Assembly (NCBI GenBank): GCA_949066965.1
Contig: CARTDA010000010.1
Coordinates: 1-64,000 of the forward strand
Direction: 5' to 3'
Source of the DNA: COE1 sp949066965
Lineage (GTDB): Bacteria; Bacillota; Clostridia; Lachnospirales; Lachnospiraceae
DNA: 64,000 nucleotides
In this document: in pieces, positions 57,984 to 64,000 of the stretch
How positions within the stretch are numbered: the stretch's first letter is position 1
Layout of the letters: every line of letters begins with the position of its first letter
The notes under the pieces: generated by a model
Database searches by the model: none
What the model was told of the DNA's origin: nothing
Seen by the model: only the letters and a program-made list of their open reading frames with translations
Made by a program: the position numbers and the translations under genes

Positions 57984-58688
57984 ATGATTTATTCAAAGGA
58001 AATTGAAGAAATGTGTGTAGTAGCACGTGACGGTAATCATGGTTGTGCACCGATTCCAGAAGAGGCGAAATGGGTAAAGGCTAAGGAAGTAAAAGACATT
58101 TCCGGCTTTACACACGGCGTAGGCTGGTGTGCACCGCAGCAGGGTGCCTGCAAGTTGTCCCTGAACGTAAAGGAAGGTATCATCCAGGAGGCGCTGGTTG
58201 AGACAATCGGATGCTCTGGTATGACACATTCTGCAGCGATGGCAGCCGAGCTGCTTCCGGGCAGGACTGTTATGGAAGCACTGAACACAGACCTTGTGTG
58301 CGACGCAATCAACACGGCTATGAGAGAGCTGTTTTTACAGATTGTATATGGACGTTCCCAGTCCGCATTCTCCGAGGAAGGACTTCCTGTCGGCGCAGGT
58401 CTTGAGGACTTAGGAAAGGGACTCAGGAGCCAGGTTGGTACCATGTATGGTACATTGAAGAAGGGGCCTCGTTATCTTGAGATGGCAGAGGGCTATGTCA
58501 CAGGTATCGCACTTGACGCTGACGACAAGATTATCGGTTACAAGTTTGTAAGCCTTGGTAAGATGACTGACTTTATTAAGAAGGGCGATGACCCGAATAC
58601 AGCATGGGAGAAGGCTTCAGGTCAGTACGGACGTGTTGCGGATGCTGTTAAGATTATTGATCCTAGAACAGATAAGGAGGTAAAATAA
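57984..58688 (+). CDS. NifU/IscU-like iron-sulphur scaffold family protein
   Basis: A 234-residue protein of the iron-sulphur scaffold superfamily. Cysteines are at 21, 49, 56 and 77; the last three (GVGWCAPQQGAC, then ETIGCSGM) sit in the order of a NifU-type scaffold, but the sequence around them differs from classical SufU/IscU and the protein is longer. It ends two bases before the gene for the GGGtGRT protein, whose binding site AAGGAGG lies in its last codons, so the two are coupled. AAAGGAG precedes its own ATG. The actual cluster and client are unknown. Confidence 0.82.
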   Translation: MIYSKEIEEMCVVARDGNHGCAPIPEEAKWVKAKEVKDISGFTHGVGWCAPQQGACKLSLNVKEGIIQEALVETIGCSGMTHSAAMAAELLPGRTVMEALNTDLVCDAINTAMRELFLQIVYGRSQSAFSEEGLPVGAGLEDLGKGLRSQVGTMYGTLKKGPRYLEMAEGYVTGIALDADDKIIGYKFVSLGKMTDFIKKGDDPNTAWEKASGQYGRVADAVKIIDPRTDKEVK

Positions 58689-58690
58689 TT

Positions 58691-59707
58691 ATGGCATTAT
58701 TCGAATCCTATGAGAGAAGAATAGATAAGATTACCGAGGTTTTAAAGAGCTACGGTATCAACTCCATCGAGGAGGCAGAAAAGATTACAAAAGACGCAGG
58801 TCTTGACGTATATGATCAGGTGAAGAAGATTCAGCCGATTTGCTTCGAGAATGCATGCTGGGCATACACAGTCGGCGCGGCAATCGCAATCAAGAAGGGA
58901 TGCAGGAAAGCGGCAGACGCAGCAGCGGCAATTGGCGAAGGACTTCAGGCATTCTGTATTCCAGGTTCCGTTGCAGACAACCGCAAGGTAGGTCTTGGAC
59001 ACGGCAACCTTGGCAAAATGCTCCTGGAAGAGGAGACAGACTGTTTCTGCTTTTTGGCTGGACATGAGTCTTTTGCTGCGGCAGAGGGCGCTATCGGTAT
59101 TGCAGAGAAGGCAAACAAGGTTCGCCAGAAGCCGCTCCGCGTTATCTTAAATGGTCTTGGAAAGGACGCAGCGGAGATTATTGCCCGCATCAATGGATTT
59201 ACATTTGTTGAGACAGAATATGATCCTTATACAAACACTGTAAAGGAAGTATTCAGAAAGTCTTACTCAGATCCGGAAGGTCCGCGCGGCAAGGTAAACT
59301 GCTATGGTGCAAATGACGTCTGCGAGGGCGTTGCAATCATGTGGAAGGAGAATGTTGACGTATCCATCACAGGAAACTCAACGAATCCGACAAGATTCCA
59401 GCATCCGGTTGCAGGTACATACAAGAAGGAGAGAATTGAAGCAGGCAAGAAGTATTTCTCAGTTGCTTCCGGTGGCGGCACAGGCCGTACACTCCATCCT
59501 GACAACATGGCAGCAGGTCCGGCTTCCTACGGTATGACAGATACTTTGGGACGTATGCACTCTGACGCGCAGTTTGCAGGCTCTTCTTCCGTTCCTGCCC
59601 ATGTAGAGATGATGGGACTCATCGGTATGGGTAATAACCCTATGGTTGGTGCAACTGTTGCAGTTGCAGTTTCCATCGAGGAAGCAGCAAAGGAAAACCG
59701 TTTCTAG
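58691..59707 (+). CDS. GGGtGRT family protein
   Basis: A 338-residue protein of the family named for its GGGtGRT motif, here SGGGTGRTLHPDNMA near 260-275. It is followed by another near-invariant run, LGRMHSDAQFAGSSSVPAHVEMMGLIGMGNNPMVG. Other features are FENACWAYTVGAAIAIKKG and PGSVADNRKVGLGHGNLGKMLLEEETDCFCFLAGHESFAAAEGAIG. The family is conserved in anaerobes beside an iron-sulphur scaffold-like gene, exactly as here, but I know of no assigned function. Codon use is strongly biased to preferred codons, which suggests high expression. A terminator follows. Confidence 0.85.
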   Translation: MALFESYERRIDKITEVLKSYGINSIEEAEKITKDAGLDVYDQVKKIQPICFENACWAYTVGAAIAIKKGCRKAADAAAAIGEGLQAFCIPGSVADNRKVGLGHGNLGKMLLEEETDCFCFLAGHESFAAAEGAIGIAEKANKVRQKPLRVILNGLGKDAAEIIARINGFTFVETEYDPYTNTVKEVFRKSYSDPEGPRGKVNCYGANDVCEGVAIMWKENVDVSITGNSTNPTRFQHPVAGTYKKERIEAGKKYFSVASGGGTGRTLHPDNMAAGPASYGMTDTLGRMHSDAQFAGSSSVPAHVEMMGLIGMGNNPMVGATVAVAVSIEEAAKENRF

Positions 59708-59723
59708 GAAATGTGATAAAATC

Positions 59724-59768
59724 AAGGCTGTCGCTGATACTGGTTGTCATCGGCAGCCTTAAGTTTTT
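59724..59768 (+). terminator. Terminator after GGGtGRT gene
   Basis: AAGGCTGTCG pairs with CGGCAGCCTT (one G-T pair) below an inner TGA/TCA pairing, followed by AAGTTTTT. Confidence 0.8.
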
Positions 59769-59770
59769 AT

Positions 59771-59888
59771 AGTAAACGCAAATAACATTTGCGTTTACTT
59801 GCGCGGGGCACGTGCAGCGAAGCCGCTAATTTCCTTACGTGCCCCTGTGCAATATAGTAAACGGCAAATGCTTTTGTCGTTTACTATA
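59771..59888 (-). repeat. Three-hairpin intergenic repeat, copy J (inverted)
   Basis: On the minus strand the order is TATAGTAAACG...CGTTTACTATA, then the core GGGGCACGT/ACGTGCCCC with bulge AAGGAAATTA and inner GCGGC-ttc-GCTGC, then AGTAAACGCAAAT...TTTACT. It matches copy A but with a fully changed, still paired, outer stem. The rest of the 363-bp gap to the MFS gene is unstructured apart from a 26-codon open frame at 59908. Confidence 0.88.
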
Positions 59889-60070
59889 CATATGGAGGTG
59901 GAAAACATGCTTTGCCATATGGTGATTGATTTAAGTGATGAACTCTGTACAAGGTCTGGTGACGGGACGAAGCTTGTGCAGAGGTAAAGAACTTTTCGTC
60001 CGCATTGGATTTTGTACTTTTTATTCTGGGCATTTGTGTGCAACATAAAGAATAGAATGGAGAAAATTCA

Positions 60071-61354
60071 ATGGAAGAAAAATTATTTAAGAAGTATATT
60101 ATTTTATGGTTAAGTCAGAGCGTATCCGGACTCGGGAGCTCCATGACCGGCTTTGCGCTGGTATTATGGGCATATGGGCAGAGTCAGTCAGCAATGTCTG
60201 TCTCACTGATGTCATTCTGCAACTATGTGCCCTACGTTTTGTTCAGCCTGTTTGTCGGCGATTTTATAGACAGGCACAGGAAAAAAACAATTATGCTGGT
60301 TTCTGACAGTGTTGCTGCAATTGGTTCCCTGGCAGTATTTGCCTTTCTGGTTACAGGGCATTTGTCAGTGTGGAATATCTATATTGTCAATACGATTGTC
60401 GGTGTTACGAATGCTTTCCAGCAGCCGGCATCCGCTGTGGCGACGGGATGGTTGGTGCCAAAGGAGAAAATCTCCAATGTCAGCGGAATGAACTCGTTTT
60501 CAAATAACCTGATAGTCGTGTTTAGTCCAATGCTGGCTGCTTTTCTTTTTGCAATCGGTGGTCTTTCACTGGTTCTGCTGATTGATTTGGCAAGCTTTGT
60601 ATTTGCATTTTGTGTGCTGTTGTTTTTTATTGCAATTCCGGAACAGGTGCAGCAGCGGACTGCCAGTTCTCCGTTTGCCGGAATAGCGGAAGGATTCTCT
60701 TTCCTGAAAAAAGAAAAGGGGATTCTGTACATCATGTTGACGATGGCGCTCATCAATTTCTTTTCGAGACTGACTTATGAAAATATTTTGTCTCCAATGA
60801 TTCTGGCTAGAAGTTCCGGAAATAATATTGCACTCGGGATTGTCAATGCCTGCATGGGAGTCGGTGGTATTGCTGGCGGCATTATCGTATCCATAAAAAA
60901 GGAAAGCCGCCATAAGGCAACAGCCATCTATGTTTCGGCTGCGCTGTCATTCCTGTTTGGGGATTTGATAATGGCGATTGGAAAAAATGTTTACTGCTGG
61001 TCTGTTGCCGCAGTGGCTGCCAGCCTGCCAATTCCTTTTATCATGGCAAATCAGAATGCGATACTGTATCGAAAGATTCCCTCGGTCATACAGGGGAGGG
61101 TGTTCGCGGTAAGAAACGCTATCCAGTACAGCACAATACCGGTCGGCATAATCCTTGGCGGTTATCTGGCAGATTATGTATTGGAACCCTTTATGCGGTC
61201 GGGAAACGCGATGGCAGTGGCACTGGGAAAGGTGACAGGGTATGGCGCCGGAAGCGGCATGGCAGTCATGTTTTTATGCACCGGAGTGTGTGGTTTCACG
61301 GTCAGCATGGCATCCTGCCTGAACCGCACAATAAGGCAATTAAATAAAATCTGA
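60071..61354 (+). CDS. MFS transporter, drug-efflux-like
   Basis: A 427-residue membrane protein with about twelve helices. It belongs to the MFS group that includes macrolide efflux proteins (MefA/MFS_3-like): ALVLWAYGQSQSAMSVSLMSFCNYVPYVLFSLFVGDFIDRHRKKTIML contains the loop 2-3 GDFIDRHRKK variant of the GxxxDRxGRR motif, and QGRVFAVRNAIQYSTIPVGIILGGYLAD the second-half counterpart. AATGGAGAAA precedes the ATG. It is monocistronic. The export substrate cannot be told from sequence. Confidence 0.9.
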   Translation: MEEKLFKKYIILWLSQSVSGLGSSMTGFALVLWAYGQSQSAMSVSLMSFCNYVPYVLFSLFVGDFIDRHRKKTIMLVSDSVAAIGSLAVFAFLVTGHLSVWNIYIVNTIVGVTNAFQQPASAVATGWLVPKEKISNVSGMNSFSNNLIVVFSPMLAAFLFAIGGLSLVLLIDLASFVFAFCVLLFFIAIPEQVQQRTASSPFAGIAEGFSFLKKEKGILYIMLTMALINFFSRLTYENILSPMILARSSGNNIALGIVNACMGVGGIAGGIIVSIKKESRHKATAIYVSAALSFLFGDLIMAIGKNVYCWSVAAVAASLPIPFIMANQNAILYRKIPSVIQGRVFAVRNAIQYSTIPVGIILGGYLADYVLEPFMRSGNAMAVALGKVTGYGAGSGMAVMFLCTGVCGFTVSMASCLNRTIRQLNKI

Positions 61355-61359
61355 TACAT

Positions 61360-61395
61360 AGGGCTGTCGTTGTCTGGCAAGGCAACGGCAGCCCT
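61360..61395 (+). terminator. Hairpin after MFS gene
   Basis: AGGGCTGTCGTTG pairs with CAACGGCAGCCCT (one G-T pair) right after the stop. There is no T-run, so it may be a weak terminator. Its sequence resembles the terminator stem at 59724. Confidence 0.5.
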
Positions 61396-61398
61396 GTA

Positions 61399-61531
61399 GT
61401 TACTGTTCAGACAGGACTTAGCATTTACTGCTAAGTCCGTGCGAAAACGTTTCGTTTGCAAGTAAAAATCCATTTGCGAAGCAAATTTTGCATGGATTTT
61501 TACCTGTTACTGGAACGGAGTGAACAGTAAC
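61399..61531 (+). repeat. GTTACTG-family palindromic element, full copy K2
   Basis: Perfect 10-bp ends GTTACTGTTC (61399-61408) and GAACAGTAAC (61522-61531) enclose the hairpin GACTTAGCA-tttac-TGCTAAGTC and a second hairpin AAAAATCCAT (61464-61473)/ATGGATTTTT (61492-61501). K1 is the shorter relative and 5080-5105 the closing unit alone. The 366-bp gap also holds the miaB promoter and leader hairpin. Confidence 0.82.
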
Positions 61532-61569
61532 GCCCTGTATGCTTTATGGCGGCAGTTGGTTATTATTGC

Positions 61570-61597
61570 TTGAAAAAAATATTTTATTTGGTATAAT
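61570..61597 (+). promoter_or_regulatory. Sigma-A promoter of miaB
   Basis: TTGAAA (61570-61575), 16-base spacer, TATAAT (61592-61597). Confidence 0.75.
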
Positions 61598-61625
61598 TTA
61601 AGAGTAGAAAAAGGAACAGCACAGG

Positions 61626-61647
61626 AGAGGCATATCCAGAAGCCTCT
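61626..61647 (+). promoter_or_regulatory. Attenuator-like hairpin in miaB leader
   Basis: AGAGGC pairs with GCCTCT around a 10-base loop; TCTAAATTTTTG follows. It lies about 25 bases into the expected transcript and could cause premature termination. Confidence 0.4.
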
Positions 61648-61720
61648 TCTAAATTTTTGTGCACATGTCCCCTGACTTCATTAGATGGTTTTACAGGGAT
61701 AACAGAAAGGCAGAAATAGT

Positions 61721-63241
61721 ATGATAAGAAACGAAGAACTTGAAACAGTACTGGAAACGATTGACTTAAGAAATGATGCGCCAATTGAAGAGCCGATGCG
61801 CCAGTATTATTTTATAAAAAAAGCGCGGGAAATTGTAAATGCCGAGAGCGAGAAGCTTGGCAGGCGCCTGACCGCGGATGGGGAGACTTTTGGTTGTCAG
61901 ATGAACGCAAAGGACAGCGAGAAACTGATAGGCATCCTTGAAAACATTGGTTTTGAGATGATCGATGACGAGTCGGCAGACCTTGTGTTTTACAATACCT
62001 GCACGGTTCGCGACAATGCCAACCAGCGTGTTTACGGCAGGCTTGGCCTGATACATAGCATGAAAAAAAAGAATCCTCACAAAAAAGTAGCGCTCTGTGG
62101 CTGTATGATGCAAGAACCGTCTGCGATAGAAAAAATACAGAAAAGCTATTCGTTTGTGGATTTGATATTTGGAACACACAATATTTACAAATTTGCAGAG
62201 CTCATTGTGTCAATGTACAATTCTGACAAAATGATTATTGACATTTGGGAGGATACTGACAAAATAGTGGAAGATCTTCCTGCTGAACGCAAGTATTCCT
62301 TCAAGTCAGGGGTCAATATTATGTATGGATGCAATAATTATTGCAGTTATTGTATTGTCCCATATGTGCGTGGGAGGGAGAGAAGCCGGAATCCGAAGGA
62401 CATTATCCGGGAAATTGAAAAGCTTGTGTCAGAGGGGGTCGTGGAGGTCATGCTCTTGGGTCAGAATGTCAATTCCTATGGAAAAAACCTGGATGAGCCA
62501 ATGACGTTTGCCCAGCTGCTAAAGGAAGTGGAAAATATAGAAGGGCTTGAGAGAATCCGCTTTATGACCTCGCATCCGAAGGATTTATCCGATGATTTAA
62601 TCCAGGTGATGAAAGATTCAAAAAAAATCTGCCGCCATCTGCATCTTCCCCTGCAGGCAGGCTCTACGAGAATCCTGGAAGCAATGAACCGCCGGTACAC
62701 AAAGGAGCAGTATCTTGAACTTGCAGCTAAAATCAGGCGCGAAATACCAGACATATCGCTCACGACGGATATTATTGTAGGCTTTCCGGGGGAGACGGCG
62801 GCTGATGTTGACGAGACGATTGATGTCGTGAGGAAGGTACAGTATGACAACGCATTTACCTTTATCTATTCCAGGAGGACAGGCACGCCTGCTGCCACAA
62901 TGCCAAATCCTGTAAGCGAGGAGGAAATCAAGGCAAATTTTGACCGGCTTTTGGAGGTGGTGCACGAAACGGCAAAAAGCCGTGTCGGACGACTGCTTGG
63001 CGAGACACACAGCGTACTTGTGGAGGAAAGCAGCGGTACCCAGCTGTCTGGAAGACTTTCCAACAATACGCTTGTGCATTTTGAGGGTGATGCCGTGTTG
63101 GTAGGAACAATAGTGGAAGTGAAGCTTACAGAAGCACATGGTTTCTATTATATCGGTAAAATCAATATGCAGGAACACTGCCTGGAAGAATTACTGCAAA
63201 AATGCAGGCGCAGGGAACTGCCAGAAGAAAAAATGCTTTAA
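61721..63241 (+). CDS. miaB: tRNA-2-methylthio-N6-dimethylallyladenosine synthase
   Basis: A radical-SAM methylthiotransferase that modifies i6A37 in tRNAs. The 506-residue protein has the N-terminal UPF0004 domain with cluster cysteines Cys59 (TFGCQMNAKDSE), Cys94 (NTCTVRDNA) and Cys128 (CGCM), the radical-SAM motif CNNYCSYC (204-211) followed by VPYVRGRERSR, and a C-terminal TRAM domain. The N-terminus carries about 50 extra residues common in clostridial MiaB. The ATG follows AGAAAGGCAG. It is 29 bp ahead of the SulP gene. Confidence 0.95.
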   Translation: MIRNEELETVLETIDLRNDAPIEEPMRQYYFIKKAREIVNAESEKLGRRLTADGETFGCQMNAKDSEKLIGILENIGFEMIDDESADLVFYNTCTVRDNANQRVYGRLGLIHSMKKKNPHKKVALCGCMMQEPSAIEKIQKSYSFVDLIFGTHNIYKFAELIVSMYNSDKMIIDIWEDTDKIVEDLPAERKYSFKSGVNIMYGCNNYCSYCIVPYVRGRERSRNPKDIIREIEKLVSEGVVEVMLLGQNVNSYGKNLDEPMTFAQLLKEVENIEGLERIRFMTSHPKDLSDDLIQVMKDSKKICRHLHLPLQAGSTRILEAMNRRYTKEQYLELAAKIRREIPDISLTTDIIVGFPGETAADVDETIDVVRKVQYDNAFTFIYSRRTGTPAATMPNPVSEEEIKANFDRLLEVVHETAKSRVGRLLGETHSVLVEESSGTQLSGRLSNNTLVHFEGDAVLVGTIVEVKLTEAHGFYYIGKINMQEHCLEELLQKCRRRELPEEKML

Positions 63242-63270
63242 GGTTACAGTCAGAGGAGAGGAGAAATATT

Positions 63271-64000
63271 ATGGAAAAATTAAAACCAAAGTTGTTTTCG
63301 GTCATGAAAACATACACAAAGGAACAATTTGTAAAGGACGTTGTCGCAGGCATTATTGTTGCCATTATTGCGCTGCCATTGTCTATTGCGCTTGCGCTTG
63401 CATCGGGTGTAGGACCGGAACAGGGTATCTATACAGCGATTGTCGCAGGTTTCCTGATTTCGTTTTTTGGCGGAAGCCGTGTACAGATTGCGGGACCTAC
63501 TGCGGCGTTTGCAACAATTGTCGCAGGAATCGTTGCACAGAAGGGCATGGACGGACTGATTGTTGCAACAATCCTTGCGGGAATCATATTGGTGGTAATG
63601 GGCTTTTTAAGGCTGGGAAACCTTATCAAGTATATTCCTTTTACCATCACGACCGGATTTACAGCCGGAATTGCGGTAACCATCGCAATTGGACAGATTA
63701 AGGACTTTCTCGGTCTTACCTATCCGGCAGGCACACCGACCATTGAGACGATGGAGAAGGCAGAGGCAGTTATCAAAAATATTGCGACAGTCAACTGGCA
63801 GGCGCTTATTGTAGGACTGGTATGCCTTGCGATACTGATTCTGTGGCCGTACATCAACAAGACAATTCCGGGTTCGTTAATTGCAGTTATTGCAGGCATT
63901 GCAATGGTAAAATTTCTGAATATGGATGTCAATACAATCGGTGATTTATATGAAATCAGCAATAAGCTTCCGGGCTTTCATCTGCCGCATGTTACGTTAG
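63271..64000 (+). CDS. SulP family anion transporter, N-terminal part (runs off window)
   Basis: The frame opens at ATG 63271 behind AGAGGAGAGGAG and stays open to the window edge, giving 243 codons. The protein begins MEKLKPKLFSVMKTY, then has a run of membrane helices with SulP/SLC26 patterns: DVVAGIIVAIIALPLSIALALASG, GFLISFFGGSRVQIAGPTAAFATIVAGIV and IPFTITTGFTAGIAVTIAIGQ. SulP proteins import sulphate, bicarbonate or other anions; the substrate is not evident. Whether a C-terminal STAS domain is present lies outside the window. Confidence 0.9.
   Translation, partial: MEKLKPKLFSVMKTYTKEQFVKDVVAGIIVAIIALPLSIALALASGVGPEQGIYTAIVAGFLISFFGGSRVQIAGPTAAFATIVAGIVAQKGMDGLIVATILAGIILVVMGFLRLGNLIKYIPFTITTGFTAGIAVTIAIGQIKDFLGLTYPAGTPTIETMEKAEAVIKNIATVNWQALIVGLVCLAILILWPYINKTIPGSLIAVIAGIAMVKFLNMDVNTIGDLYEISNKLPGFHLPHVTL

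Noticed and set aside
59908..59988. A 26-codon open frame with an AGGTGG site between copy J and the MFS gene
   Set aside because: It is too short and compositionally plain to support; it may be a leader peptide or a gene remnant, but nothing confirms either.
63138..63701. A 187-codon plus-strand open frame at the end of miaB
   Set aside because: It lies in another frame of the SulP gene, which has a strong binding site and clear membrane motifs; the product is an unlikely Cys/His/Arg-rich sequence.
1..64000. Prophage, integrative element or insertion sequence
   Set aside because: No integrase, transposase, capsid or conjugation gene was found, and the genes are mostly housekeeping or metabolic with uniform character.

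Overview
The window reads as a moderate-GC chromosome segment of a Gram-positive anaerobe of the Clostridia, most likely a gut Lachnospiraceae. The reasons are strong AGGAGG-type ribosome binding sites, sigma-A promoters, several TTG/GTG starts, an oxygen-sensitive [FeFe] hydrogenase, pectin use, YtrA/ABC and L,D-transpeptidase genes, a serpin, and many lineage-typical small genes. No phage, insertion sequence, CRISPR array or rRNA was seen. Placement is from protein character only, so genus is not claimed.

Layout. 1-7 kb: a GDE-type glycogen debranching enzyme, then a pectin block without signal peptides (GH28 polygalacturonase, GH105 unsaturated uronyl hydrolase, CE8 pectin methylesterase, TIM-barrel sugar isomerase), which points to cytoplasmic processing of imported pectic oligomers. 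7-13 kb: [FeFe] hydrogenase, a small protein, gltX overlapping a UvrD-type helicase, and two minus-strand conserved genes (DUF2225, DUF1292). 13.6-17 kb: an apparent operon of two proteins that keep the fold but lose catalytic residues (SIR2-like and GlgX-like GH13) plus a DUF5662 protein. 17-20.4 kb: a cysteine-rich peptide and a split cobalamin methionine synthase (reactivation domain as its own gene, then metH). 20.4-24 kb: GntR/YtrA regulator, ABC ATPase and a permease split by one in-frame TAG. 24-30 kb: lactonase-like propeller, aroC (minus), VanY-like peptidase, tgt, yajC, PAP2 phosphatase. 30-38.8 kb: leuB-ilvD-ilvB behind a tandem-hairpin leader, an L,D-transpeptidase, and serC-serA. 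39-44.7 kb: sigma factor, putative anti-sigma and lipoprotein serpin; DUF1015; MscS channel. 44.7-50 kb: tRNA-Thr(CGT), HAM1-like pyrophosphatase, a very unusual peptidase S51/PAS-like/GGDEF/EAL fusion, and an ABC ATPase/permease pair. 50-64 kb: RRXRR-like small protein, argH, asd, a long topoisomerase III with four zinc repeats, a hexapeptide-repeat protein, the NifU-like/GGGtGRT pair, an MFS exporter, miaB, and the start of a SulP transporter.

The most striking non-coding signal is a family of about ten intergenic elements built from hairpins. A central stem with a conserved one-sided bulge (about AAGGAAATAT) is kept while the stem sequences change in a paired way, and flanking hairpins are swapped as modules. 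A second palindrome family (GTTACTG...CAGTAAC) and a 64-bp tandem repeat in the leuB leader, whose two copies differ by a compensatory base-pair change, add to the picture. These, the two neighbouring pseudoenzymes, and the S51-EAL fusion are the best candidates for undescribed biology.
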